DNA of 64,000 nucleotides from Planktosalinus lacus (lineage in GTDB: Bacteria > Bacteroidota > Bacteroidia > Flavobacteriales > Flavobacteriaceae). Below the pieces are notes generated by a model. That model saw only the letters and a list, made by a program, of their open reading frames with translations. It had not been told where the DNA came from and made no database searches. Shown in pieces: positions 42,304 through 50,888 of this stretch. The translations under genes were made by a program, and so were the position numbers. The DNA lies in NCBI RefSeq assembly GCF_014640155.1, contig NZ_BMGK01000009.1, positions 81,779 to 145,778 of the forward strand. The letters run 5' to 3'. How positions within the stretch are numbered: position 1 is the stretch's first letter; every line of letters begins with the position of its first letter.

Positions 42304-43017
42304 ATGGATAATTTTCAAATAGAAACTGCACAAAATGTTACGATTTCACAAAACGTGGCAGGCATTGGTGAGCGCATTTTAGCCTACATTATTGACAGTG
42401 TTTTAATAATTATTTATTTATTTATTGTGTTTTATTTAATTTCAATAGTCGAAATTGGAGATGACGCTTATTTTTTAATTATTATGACGGTCGGGCTACC
42501 CTTGCTTTTATACCACTTGCTTTGGGAAATTTTCTGGAATGGCAGAAGCCCCGGAAAAGCCGCATTGAATCTGCGAGTTGTTATGTTAGATGGTTCAAAA
42601 CCCGCTTTTTCAAATTTTTTACTTCGCTGGTTAATGCGATTGGTTGATATTAGTTTAACTAGTGGAGGAGTTGCTGTAGTAACAATATTATTGAATGGAA
42701 AAGGGCAGCGTTTAGGTGATATGGCTGCTACTACAACGGTGATTTCTGAAAAAAAAGCAGTTTCAATTGCTTCTTTAAAAATGGTAGATTTTCCTGATGA
42801 TTATATACCAAAATATCAACAGGTAACTGTATTTAGAGATAAGGATATACAAACGATTAAATCTGTATATTACAGAGCTAAAGCATATAACAATCATCAT
42901 TTAATTTTGAGATTGTCTGAAAGGGTTTCAAAAATTATGGAAGTAAATTTTGATGAAAAACCCATCGATTTTATAGAACGTATCATTAATGATTATACAT
43001 ACTTAACTCAAAAATAA
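42304..43017 (+). CDS. RDD family membrane protein
   Basis: A 237-residue protein with three or four membrane helices in the RDD domain (about 20-150). The signature arginine and aspartates are in GERILAYIIDSVL, and the SPGKAALNLRVVMLDG and GQRLGDMAATT motifs follow. A cytoplasmic tail of about 85 residues comes next. It diverges from the SpoIIM-like gene, with which it commonly co-occurs, and its TGA overlaps the ATG of the next gene by 1 nt (TAATGA junction). Confidence 0.9.
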   Translation: MDNFQIETAQNVTISQNVAGIGERILAYIIDSVLIIIYLFIVFYLISIVEIGDDAYFLIIMTVGLPLLLYHLLWEIFWNGRSPGKAALNLRVVMLDGSKPAFSNFLLRWLMRLVDISLTSGGVAVVTILLNGKGQRLGDMAATTTVISEKKAVSIASLKMVDFPDDYIPKYQQVTVFRDKDIQTIKSVYYRAKAYNNHHLILRLSERVSKIMEVNFDEKPIDFIERIINDYTYLTQK

Positions 43018-43637
43018 TGAGCCTTTATTTAATCATAGATATATTAGGAACCATTGCCTTTGCAATCTCTGGGGTGCTAACCGCTATGCACAAAAGACTT
43101 GATTTGTTTGGGATTTTTATTATCGCATTTGTGACCGCAGTGGGTGGAGGAACTTTGAGAGACCTATTGCTGGATTCTCCAATTACCTGGATGCGAAATA
43201 TGACCTATATCTATGTAATATTCAGTGCTGCAATTTTTGCCATTATTTTTAGAAATAAACTCAATTACTTGAGAGGTTCTCTTTTTTTGTTTGATACAAT
43301 TGGCATTGCTTTGTATACACTTGTAGGAATTGAAAAAGGGATTCAAATGGATTTACATCCAATAATTTGCATATCATTAGGAACAATGTCTGCATGTTTC
43401 GGTGGAGTGATCAGAGATATTTTATGTACTGAAATTCCTATAATCTTCAGAAAGGAAATTTATGCAACCGCATGTATTTTAGGTGGTATTTTTTACTTTT
43501 TACTAAGCTTAACAACTTTAGATTTCAATTGGATTGTAATAATTTCTGGCTCGGTTGTAATAACGGTAAGACTTCTGGCGGTTCGGTTTCAACTTTCACT
43601 TCCTTCGGTTTATAAAAAGGAGGAACCTAATCTGTAA
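43017..43637 (+). CDS. TRIC-like/UPF0126 membrane protein (YadS/YicG family)
   Basis: A 206-residue membrane protein made of two repeated three-helix units, each with a GG(T/V)xRD motif: VGGGTLRDLLL and FGGVIRDIL. This is the UPF0126 family, prokaryotic relatives of trimeric intracellular cation channels, some of which have been linked to glycine uptake. It is coupled to the RDD gene upstream and its last codons overlap the convergent peptidylprolyl isomerase gene by 11 nt. Confidence 0.92.
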   Translation: MSLYLIIDILGTIAFAISGVLTAMHKRLDLFGIFIIAFVTAVGGGTLRDLLLDSPITWMRNMTYIYVIFSAAIFAIIFRNKLNYLRGSLFLFDTIGIALYTLVGIEKGIQMDLHPIICISLGTMSACFGGVIRDILCTEIPIIFRKEIYATACILGGIFYFLLSLTTLDFNWIVIISGSVVITVRLLAVRFQLSLPSVYKKEEPNL

Positions 43638-44346
43638 TAATTGCGTTTATAAAAACATTGTAAAGTGGCCAGTCGCCTTGATCGGTTTCCAGATCGGCAA
43701 TTTTATCAACAACATTCATTCCTGAAATGACTTTTCCAAAAACAGTATAATTTGGATTAAGATGATGTGCTCCTTTATGGCTTTGTACTATGTAAAACTC
43801 ATATGGGGCAGATCTGTCATCAGGGTTGTCTCTATATTCTTTGGCTGAGGCCAAAGCACCCCTGTTATGTTTGTACTGAATTTCAGGTGGCAAAGTATAT
43901 TCACCCATTTTACGCCTCATTCTACTGGTTTCAATAACATCACTATTGCCACCTTGAATTATAAAGTCTTTAACGACTCGATGAAAAACGGTTGTGTTTA
44001 AATACCCATTTTTTATTAAGTAAATAAAATGCGCACGATGTATGGGAGTGGTATTGTAAAGTTCCAGCTTTATGTCACCGTGAGGAGTTTCTATGGTTAC
44101 AAACCTTTCCGGATTATTTTTTCCATACTCAAGAAGAAATTCTTCTAGGGTTTCGTTTGTTAAATTTACAAGTTGGTCTAAAGTGTCTTTTGCATTGTCT
44201 TTGTTGAGCTTTTTTTTAATAGATTCAGGGATTGGAACAGCAATGGTATCTTTATTTTCAGTGTTTACAGTTTCATTTACTTTTTTTTTATCTTCACAAG
44301 ATAGAATACTGAGGATAATAAAAATTAAAAGGACAAACTTTTTCAT
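43627..44346 (-). CDS. Cyclophilin-type peptidylprolyl isomerase lipoprotein
   Basis: A 239-residue exported isomerase. The lipobox is LSILSC (Cys17). A charged linker and helical segment (about 20-80) precede the cyclophilin domain, which starts ETPHGDIKLELYNTTP. The active-site motif FHRVVKDFIIQGG keeps the catalytic Arg and the Gln, and the loop EFYIVQS replaces the usual QFFI. It assists folding in the periplasm or at the outer membrane. The 3' end overlaps the convergent UPF0126 gene. Confidence 0.93.
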   Translation of the reverse strand: MKKFVLLIFIILSILSCEDKKKVNETVNTENKDTIAVPIPESIKKKLNKDNAKDTLDQLVNLTNETLEEFLLEYGKNNPERFVTIETPHGDIKLELYNTTPIHRAHFIYLIKNGYLNTTVFHRVVKDFIIQGGNSDVIETSRMRRKMGEYTLPPEIQYKHNRGALASAKEYRDNPDDRSAPYEFYIVQSHKGAHHLNPNYTVFGKVISGMNVVDKIADLETDQGDWPLYNVFINAIITD

Positions 44347-44399
44347 TTAGAATTAAATATTAAGGCAGAATTTATTTACGCCCTTTATGGTTTTCAATT

Positions 44400-45041
44400 A
44401 TGGAGTTTAATGAATTTAAAGCATCGATATCAAAAGTAAAAAAATTAAGCCTTCCCGGCGAAAATATTCAATTAAAAATGGCACCTGTAGAACGATTGAA
44501 TGAATTAAAGCTGGCTGCAATAACCAGCAAAAAGGTAAATAGGGCAGGTGTAATGGTATTGTTTTATCCTACTTTGAAAAACGAAACTAACCTTATATTG
44601 ATATTGCGAAAAACATATAAGGGAGTACATTCCGGTCAAGTGGGTTTCCCCGGGGGACGATTTGAAAAAGAAGATAATGATCTGCAGCAAACAGCATTAA
44701 GAGAAACCGAAGAAGAAATTGGAGTTCCCAGAAATAAAATAAATGTTTTAAAACAACTTACAGAAATGTATATTCCGCCTAGCAACTTTATTGTACACCC
44801 TTATTTAGGTTTTTCAGATTATACACCTCAGTTTATTGCTCAACCTTCAGAAGTTGAAGACTTGATTGAAGTAAAACTCACCCATTTTTTAGATGATTCT
44901 AACATTTGTTCCCAAACTTTATCAACTTCCTATGCAAAAAACATACAAGTTCCGGCTTATCAATTGAATGGACATGTTGTTTGGGGCGCTACAGCAATGA
45001 TTTTAAGTGAAGTAAGACACTTGTTAAAAGAAGTGCTATAA
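44400..45041 (+). CDS. NUDIX hydrolase, CoA pyrophosphatase-like
   Basis: A 213-residue NUDIX enzyme. The family motif of CoA/acyl-CoA diphosphatases (SGQVGFPGGRFEKEDNDL) runs into the NUDIX box TALRETEEEIGV, with the metal-binding REXXEE glutamates. It probably hydrolyses CoA to phosphopantetheine and ADP. Length and layout are normal for the YeaB/NudL group. It is divergent from the isomerase gene. Confidence 0.92.
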   Translation: MEFNEFKASISKVKKLSLPGENIQLKMAPVERLNELKLAAITSKKVNRAGVMVLFYPTLKNETNLILILRKTYKGVHSGQVGFPGGRFEKEDNDLQQTALRETEEEIGVPRNKINVLKQLTEMYIPPSNFIVHPYLGFSDYTPQFIAQPSEVEDLIEVKLTHFLDDSNICSQTLSTSYAKNIQVPAYQLNGHVVWGATAMILSEVRHLLKEVL

Positions 45042-45054
45042 GCTACCCTTTTTG

Positions 45055-45062
45055 TATCTTTG
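45055..45062 (+). promoter_or_regulatory. Putative -7 box (TATCTTTG) upstream of the acyltransferase gene
   Basis: TATCTTTG matches TAnnTTTG and lies 49 bp before the ATG at 45112. No TTG at the right distance was found, so support is moderate. Confidence 0.4.
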
Positions 45063-45111
45063 CCAACTATTTGTGCTTCTGGTATAAATGAAACCTCAAA
45101 ATTGATTTTTT

Positions 45112-45915
45112 ATGGGATTATTTAAGAGAAATCCTTTTGGTCATATACTTTTTTTAAAACGCTGGTTAATCAGATTTATGGGTGCTATCACTCATAGAAG
45201 GTTTAAAGGTTTTAATGAGTTACAAATTGAAGGTTCAGAATTTCTTCGAGATTTACCTGAAAAAAACGTTCTTTTTGTTTCAAACCATCAAACATACTTT
45301 GCTGATGTAGTTGCTATGTTTCATGTGTTTAATGCAAGTTTGAGTGGGAGGGATGACTCTATAAAAAACATAGGCTATTTGTGGAGCCCTAAATTAAATA
45401 TTTATTACATCGCTGCAAGCGAAACAATGAAGTCTGGGTTGTTGCCAAAAATACTAGCTTATGCAGGAGCGATACCTATAGAACGTACTTGGCGTGCTAA
45501 AGGACAAGAAGTTAACAGACAAGTTAAAATGAGTGATATAACTAACATTGGAAAAGCTCTTAATGATGGTTGGGTGATTACTTTTCCTCAGGGAACAACA
45601 AAACCATGGAAACCAATTAGAAGAGGAACTGCCCATATAATCAAAAAGTTTAAACCAGTCGTTGTACCCATTGTTATTGATGGTTTCAGAAGGTCATTTG
45701 ATAAAAAAGGGATTATGATTAAAAAGAGAGGAATCCTTCAGACGATGGAAATTAAACAACCTCTTGAAATTGATTATGAAAATGAATCTATAGATGAAAT
45801 AGTCACAAAACTTGAAATTGCCATTGAACAACATCCGTCATTTTTAAAGGTAATTCCGGCAGAAGAACTCAAAAAAGCTGAAGAAGAAAATATTCAAAGG
45901 CAATGGAAATATTAA
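45112..45915 (+). CDS. 1-acyl-sn-glycerol-3-phosphate acyltransferase (PlsC-like), variant motifs
   Basis: A 267-residue acyltransferase of the PlsC superfamily, probably acting in phospholipid or other membrane-lipid synthesis at the cytoplasmic face. The catalytic motif reads NHQTYFAD, one residue longer (H-x5-D) than the usual H-x4-D. The glycerol-phosphate motif is FPQGTTKPWK rather than FPEGTR. It lacks a clear transmembrane helix but has a hydrophobic N-terminus. Its stop overlaps that of the convergent gene by 4 nt. Confidence 0.85.
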   Translation: MGLFKRNPFGHILFLKRWLIRFMGAITHRRFKGFNELQIEGSEFLRDLPEKNVLFVSNHQTYFADVVAMFHVFNASLSGRDDSIKNIGYLWSPKLNIYYIAASETMKSGLLPKILAYAGAIPIERTWRAKGQEVNRQVKMSDITNIGKALNDGWVITFPQGTTKPWKPIRRGTAHIIKKFKPVVVPIVIDGFRRSFDKKGIMIKKRGILQTMEIKQPLEIDYENESIDEIVTKLEIAIEQHPSFLKVIPAEELKKAEEENIQRQWKY

Positions 45916-47048
45916 AACTCCCACTTATCTGTTTCCAGTTTAAACGTTTTTCTTCTCACGATAACTTCAGGATTGAAATTTTTCCACAAGTTCTGTAAAG
46001 CAAAATTATCAGCTAGAATCGGGGTTAAAATACAGTTTCTGATACCGTTCTTTTTGAATGTTTCATAATACTCTTTAAATATAATAGCAGTCACTCCTTT
46101 GTTTTGATACTCCGGACGAATTCCTATTAAATAAAACAAGACAGTGTCATTTTTCTTTTTTGCCCTTAAAAAATGTATAAACCCAAACGGGAAAAGCTTC
46201 CCTTTCGCTTTTTGAAGTGCTTTTGAATAAGAAGTCATTACTACACTAAAGGCAACTAATCTATTATCTTTATCAACCACAAATTTGATATACTCTGGGT
46301 TGATAAGGCTGATGTATTTCTTTTTAAAATATTCTTTTTGTCTTTCAGTGATCGAAACAAATGAAGCCAAGGAGGAATAAGACTCATTAAACAAATCGAA
46401 CATACTATTCACTTGAGGTTCAATTTCTTTTGAACTACCGAAATTTAGTGCTTTCAAACCATACTTCTGCCTGATAATTTTATCAGCTCTATAAAACGTC
46501 TCAGTATTTTGAACATTATCAAATGAAAATTCACTTTCTATAAACTCTTTTTCGGTTGTAAAACCAAATTTTTCAAAGTGGCTGATATAATAAGGAAAGT
46601 TATACCAAGTGATCATAGTTCCCAATCGATCATAACCCATGGTCATTGCACCAACTTTGTCCATATTTGAAAATCCTATGGGACCCTCAGCATAAGAAAG
46701 AGACTTTTTCTTTCCTTTTTCGAAAACTTTATTAAGAAGAGATTTGCTTACCTCTAAATCATCAATAAAATCAAACCATCCAAAGCGAATTTTTTGAATT
46801 TTGAGGGTATTGATTTCGTGCCAGTTAATAATTACTGCAATACGCCCAACTATTTTGTTGTCTTTATAAGCGAGATAGAACCACACATCGGCATTTTCAA
46901 ATGCAGGATTGATTTTTTTATCAAACCCCTCAAGTTCATCTTTAATAAGTGGTGGAACCCAGTTTTTGGAATCTTTATATAAATCAAAAGGAAATAAAAC
47001 AAATTGCTTTAAGTCCTTTTTTGAAGCGACTTCTTTAATTGTAATCAT
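45912..47048 (-). CDS. GNAT-fold-like conserved hypothetical protein
   Basis: A 378-residue soluble protein conserved in Bacteroidota but without known function. The N-terminal half has FVLFPFDLYKDSKNWVPPL and YLAYKDNKIVGRIAVIIN (an N-acetyltransferase-like beta strand region). The middle has YAEGPIGFSNMDKVGAMTMGYD, and the C-terminal half has a second acetyltransferase-like stretch, FYLIGIRPEYQNKGVTAIIF, resembling the acetyl-CoA pyrophosphate-binding loop (Q/R-x-x-G-x-G/A). Databases sometimes carry misleading enzyme names for it. It follows the transporter-like gene by 3 bp on the same strand. Confidence 0.8.
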   Translation of the reverse strand: MITIKEVASKKDLKQFVLFPFDLYKDSKNWVPPLIKDELEGFDKKINPAFENADVWFYLAYKDNKIVGRIAVIINWHEINTLKIQKIRFGWFDFIDDLEVSKSLLNKVFEKGKKKSLSYAEGPIGFSNMDKVGAMTMGYDRLGTMITWYNFPYYISHFEKFGFTTEKEFIESEFSFDNVQNTETFYRADKIIRQKYGLKALNFGSSKEIEPQVNSMFDLFNESYSSLASFVSITERQKEYFKKKYISLINPEYIKFVVDKDNRLVAFSVVMTSYSKALQKAKGKLFPFGFIHFLRAKKKNDTVLFYLIGIRPEYQNKGVTAIIFKEYYETFKKNGIRNCILTPILADNFALQNLWKNFNPEVIVRRKTFKLETDKWEF

Positions 47049-47051
47049 CTC

Positions 47052-48026
47052 TTATTCACCATCATTTTCAATGTCAATAAAATCATCTTTTCTTTGATTC
47101 TTCTTCTCATCCTCTTCATCACGCCCTCTACTATTGGGGTCTTCAATTATTTGATCTTTAGAATGCATATCTAGGCGATAAGATACTCCAACACCAATAT
47201 AAAATTTTGAAGGTGTATCTTTAAAATTAGTGGATGCCAAAACGTCAATTTGAAAATCTTTTCCAAAAAGATGTGCTCCCCCAAACCTCAGTATTTGGTC
47301 AGCATAAAAATCACTTTTTATTCCTTGATTTTCAATAAACATAGAGAACTTTGGATTAAAAGCATGTGTCAAAGTTAATATATAAGAGTAGGTTGGAAAA
47401 TCTGAGGTTACTCGATCTACAATTATATTGGTAACAAAAACCCAACCTCCTTGCATGTTGTTTTGAGTCATTAAAACAAACTTTGGGCTAATAGTGGGGT
47501 CATTGGGTGGTAAAAAAGGGTTATCCTCAGTATCAAAATTTACACCGGCAAAAAATGAAACAGCAGGAATCAATTCCCTCCATCTGAATTTATTATTTGC
47601 GTTCCAACTATAAAGATTTGGTTTTTCTAGGGCGCGCTTTTTATAAGGGTCATAAATTAAATACTTTGCCCCGAGTGTATTATATCTAAAATTACTTTGA
47701 TCATATTCAAATGTAGAAGCAGAACGGTTATCAATAACAGATTCTGAAAGAAAAGACCCCATTACGCTTATTTCCAATTGTTCCCAAATTAACCCATACC
47801 TCAATGAATAATCTATTGTAAAAGCATCCGTTTCTGTTTGGAGTAACTCGTGTTTTTCCCAGCCTTTAGTAAATCCGGTTTCGAGTTGTAAAACTTGATT
47901 TCCTACTGCAAAAGCACCTTGGGAAGCTCCGGGTCTGTTTGAGTTTATCACTTCTGTATATTGACTCGTAGCGGTTAAAAAGCTACAGGTCAATATACTG
48001 CAAAGTAAAAGGTTTTTATTTATCAT
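47052..48026 (-). CDS. Outer-membrane transporter-like beta-barrel protein
   Basis: A 324-residue exported protein with a signal peptide (ends near TATSQ) and a beta-barrel pattern similar to the putative MetA-pathway phenol-degradation transporter family. Seen are the opening INSNRPGASQGAFAVGNQVLQLETGF and repeated aromatic strands such as FVTNIIVDRV. The acidic tail after residue 290 (DPNSRGRDEEDEKKNQRKDD) is unusual for a barrel protein and is probably disordered. Substrate unknown. Confidence 0.78.
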   Translation of the reverse strand: MINKNLLLCSILTCSFLTATSQYTEVINSNRPGASQGAFAVGNQVLQLETGFTKGWEKHELLQTETDAFTIDYSLRYGLIWEQLEISVMGSFLSESVIDNRSASTFEYDQSNFRYNTLGAKYLIYDPYKKRALEKPNLYSWNANNKFRWRELIPAVSFFAGVNFDTEDNPFLPPNDPTISPKFVLMTQNNMQGGWVFVTNIIVDRVTSDFPTYSYILTLTHAFNPKFSMFIENQGIKSDFYADQILRFGGAHLFGKDFQIDVLASTNFKDTPSKFYIGVGVSYRLDMHSKDQIIEDPNSRGRDEEDEKKNQRKDDFIDIENDGE

Positions 48027-48108
48027 TGGGTAATGGTGTTTTGTGTAAATATACTGGAATTTATTATTTTTTTAATAGAACAAATTACCATTTCTGTATT
48101 GTGTTGTT

Positions 48109-48116
48109 TATTTTTG
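48109..48116 (+). promoter_or_regulatory. Putative -7 box (TATTTTTG) of the DUF4834-YfhO unit
   Basis: TATTTTTG matches TAnnTTTG and ends 31 bp before the ATG at 48148. A clear TTG at -33 is not seen. Confidence 0.4.
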
Positions 48117-48147
48117 AACTTTCAATAAAATTAAAACATTACATTAA

Positions 48148-48414
48148 ATGGAGACGTTTTTCAAAACGCTTTTAATTATACTTTTAGTCTATTTTGGTCT
48201 TAAAATATTATTTCGGCTTGCCATGCCTTTCATTATGCGATTTATAGCCAAAAAAGCCGGTCAAAAAATGGAGCAGGCGTTTAAATCCCAATATGGTTAT
48301 CAGCAAACAAGAGATGAAAATGAAGGAGAAACGGTTATTGGCAAAAAACAACAAAAGAGATCACAATCCAAGAAACCCGTGGGTGAGTATGTAGATTACG
48401 AAGAAATTGATTAA
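48148..48414 (+). CDS. DUF4834 family small membrane protein
   Basis: An 88-residue protein with one or two N-terminal membrane helices (FFKTLLIILLVYFGLKILFR) and a charged cytoplasmic tail rich in K, Q and E. It matches the Bacteroidota DUF4834 family, which commonly lies next to YfhO-like or glycosylation genes; function unknown. It starts the plus-strand unit that continues 24 bp later with the large membrane protein. Confidence 0.82.
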   Translation: METFFKTLLIILLVYFGLKILFRLAMPFIMRFIAKKAGQKMEQAFKSQYGYQQTRDENEGETVIGKKQQKRSQSKKPVGEYVDYEEID

Positions 48415-48438
48415 TTTTCGCTTTTCTAAACCAATCCA

Positions 48439-50880
48439 ATGAAAGATTTTACCCAAAAGTATCTCCCTCACCTCATTGTTCTTGCTCTTTTTATAATCGT
48501 TTCGTTGTTTTATTTCAGTCCGGTTATGCAAGGGAAACAAATCCTGCAAAGCGATATTGTTCAATATACCGGAATGGCAAAGCAGCACAATGATTACCGT
48601 GCAGAAACCGGGGAAGAATCCTATTGGACAAATTCAGCATTTGGCGGGATGCCTACCTACCAACTCGGGGCACAATATCCACATAATTATATTAAAAATA
48701 TAGACAGAACACTTCGGTTTTTACCCAGACCGGCAGATTACATATTTCTATACTTTATAGGGTTTTACATTCTTTTACTGGTTTTAAAAGTGGATTATAA
48801 ACTGGCAGCGTTGGGTGCCCTTGGTTTTGGATTCTCCACCTATTTGATAATTATTTTGGGAGTTGGCCATAACGCCAAAGCCCATGCCATAGCGTACATG
48901 CCTATGGTCCTTGCGGGTATCTTCCTTGCTTTTCGAAAGAAATACCTTTTGGGTTTTATCCTCTTTACACTTGCCATGGCTCTTGAGATAAGTGCCAACC
49001 ACTTTCAAATGACTTATTACTTACTGTTACTGGTGTTGGTAATTGGGGTTATCTACTTGGTTGATGCTTTTAAAAAGAAGGAACTCTCGCATTTTTTCAA
49101 AGCGGTTGGTATCATGGTAGCGGGAGTTATTATAGCAATAGGGTTGAATGCCACCAATATTTTAGCAACACAGGAATATGCTGCAGAATCCACACGCGGT
49201 ACAAGTGAACTGACAATCACCCCGGAAGGTGCACCAAAAGATAACACACAAGGACTCTCCAAAGAATATATCACAGAATACTCCTATGGCATTCTGGAAA
49301 CCTTCAATTTATTCATCCCACGATTTATGGGAGGAGGAAATGTTGAAGATGTGGGTACAGATTCTGCTACCTATGATTATTTAATGAAACGGGGTCTTTC
49401 TCCCGCTCAAGCCAATGATTTTGTCACTGCCGTGCCCACTTACTGGGGGCAACAGCCCATAGTAGCCGCTCCGGCATACATTGGTGCAGTAATCTTGTTT
49501 TTAGCTTTGTTGGCGATTTTTCTTCTCAGAGGAAAGCATAAACGCTGGTTGATTGCCGGTTCTGTTATGGCATTATTGCTTTCTTGGGGTGATAACTTCG
49601 AAAATTTAACAAACTTAGATTTAACAGGCTTCCTAATCGATTATTTTCCATTATACAATAAATTCAGGGCGGTTTCCTCGATTCAGGTAATCATTGAGCT
49701 TTGTATGCCTATACTGGCTGTTTTAGGGCTCCATAAATTGCTGTCTTCAGATATTGAGCAGGAGGAGAAACTCAATGCGTTGAAATACAGCGGTGGGATT
49801 TTAGGAGCACTTTGCCTGTTGTTTTTATTGTTTAAGAACAGTTTGTTTAATTTTTCAGGTGCCAATGATGGTTATTATATCCAAGCCTATGGACAAGAGT
49901 TTATGGATGTCATAAAAGAAGACCGTAAAGCTATTTTTGTTGAAGATACCCTGCGAAGCCTTGGGCTTGTTATAGCAGCAACCGTGACTCTTTATTTGTT
50001 TTTGTCAAATAAGTTGAAACGAAACGCCTTGGTTTTTATATTGGGGGTTTTAATCCTTTTTGACCTGGTGAGTGTAGACAAGCGCTATGTAAACAATGAT
50101 AATTTTGTGAGTGCCCGCCAAATGAATACTCCTTTTCAGGAAACACAAGCCGATGCTGAAATATCAAAAGACGAAACACACTTCAGGGTGTATGACCTGA
50201 GTACAAATCCCTTTGGAAGTGGCAGGGCTAGTTATTTCCACAATGCCCTGGGAGGTTATCACGCTGCAAAACCCAGACGCATACAGGATTTGTATGATTT
50301 CTATCTGGAAAAAGGTAGTCTTGAAGTGTTCAATATGTTTAATGTAAAATATTTACTTGAACGTGATGAAGAGGGCAGGGTTCTATTTTCGGAAAATTAT
50401 GATGCCAATGGAAATGCCTGGTTTGTAGATAGTATTGTTATGGTTGACAATGCAGACGAAGAGATTCTTTCTATTGCTGAAACCAATACCAAACAAAAAG
50501 CCATTGTTCACAAAGAATTCTCAGAACTATTGCCGATAAACAATGTAGAGGTTGATTCTGTAGCATCTATTGATCTAATAGAAGTCAGACCTGATTATCT
50601 TTATTACGAAACTGAAAACCCCCAACAGGGCATAGCTGTTTTTTCTGAAGTGTATTATCCACATGGATGGAATGCATATGTTAATGGAAAACCACAAGAG
50701 CATTTTAGGGCAAATTATGCATTGAGGGCCATGGTGGTTCCGGCGGGCTACAACAAAATTGAATTTAAGTTTGAGCCTGAAGTAGTCGATACCGGAAGCA
50801 AAATAAGCCTTGGAAGTAGCATATTATTCTTGATTTTGTTAATAGGAGCTGTTTTTGTTTCGTTTCGAAAGAAAAAATAG
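48439..50880 (+). CDS. YfhO-like large membrane protein (GT-C type)
   Basis: An 813-residue protein with about 13 membrane helices in the first 560 residues and near the C-terminus (FLILLIGAVFVSF), and a soluble domain between. The arrangement, with WTNSAFGGMPTYQLGAQYP in the first loop and YYPHGWNAYVNGKPQEHFRANYALRAM near the end, is that of YfhO-type proteins, which glycosylate cell-envelope polymers using lipid-linked sugars. The row at 48901 has 25 G+C in 60, above many neighbours to the left. It is followed by a glycosyltransferase and a flippase. Confidence 0.88.
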   Translation: MKDFTQKYLPHLIVLALFIIVSLFYFSPVMQGKQILQSDIVQYTGMAKQHNDYRAETGEESYWTNSAFGGMPTYQLGAQYPHNYIKNIDRTLRFLPRPADYIFLYFIGFYILLLVLKVDYKLAALGALGFGFSTYLIIILGVGHNAKAHAIAYMPMVLAGIFLAFRKKYLLGFILFTLAMALEISANHFQMTYYLLLLVLVIGVIYLVDAFKKKELSHFFKAVGIMVAGVIIAIGLNATNILATQEYAAESTRGTSELTITPEGAPKDNTQGLSKEYITEYSYGILETFNLFIPRFMGGGNVEDVGTDSATYDYLMKRGLSPAQANDFVTAVPTYWGQQPIVAAPAYIGAVILFLALLAIFLLRGKHKRWLIAGSVMALLLSWGDNFENLTNLDLTGFLIDYFPLYNKFRAVSSIQVIIELCMPILAVLGLHKLLSSDIEQEEKLNALKYSGGILGALCLLFLLFKNSLFNFSGANDGYYIQAYGQEFMDVIKEDRKAIFVEDTLRSLGLVIAATVTLYLFLSNKLKRNALVFILGVLILFDLVSVDKRYVNNDNFVSARQMNTPFQETQADAEISKDETHFRVYDLSTNPFGSGRASYFHNALGGYHAAKPRRIQDLYDFYLEKGSLEVFNMFNVKYLLERDEEGRVLFSENYDANGNAWFVDSIVMVDNADEEILSIAETNTKQKAIVHKEFSELLPINNVEVDSVASIDLIEVRPDYLYYETENPQQGIAVFSEVYYPHGWNAYVNGKPQEHFRANYALRAMVVPAGYNKIEFKFEPEVVDTGSKISLGSSILFLILLIGAVFVSFRKKK

Positions 50881-50888
50881 GGGACTCT

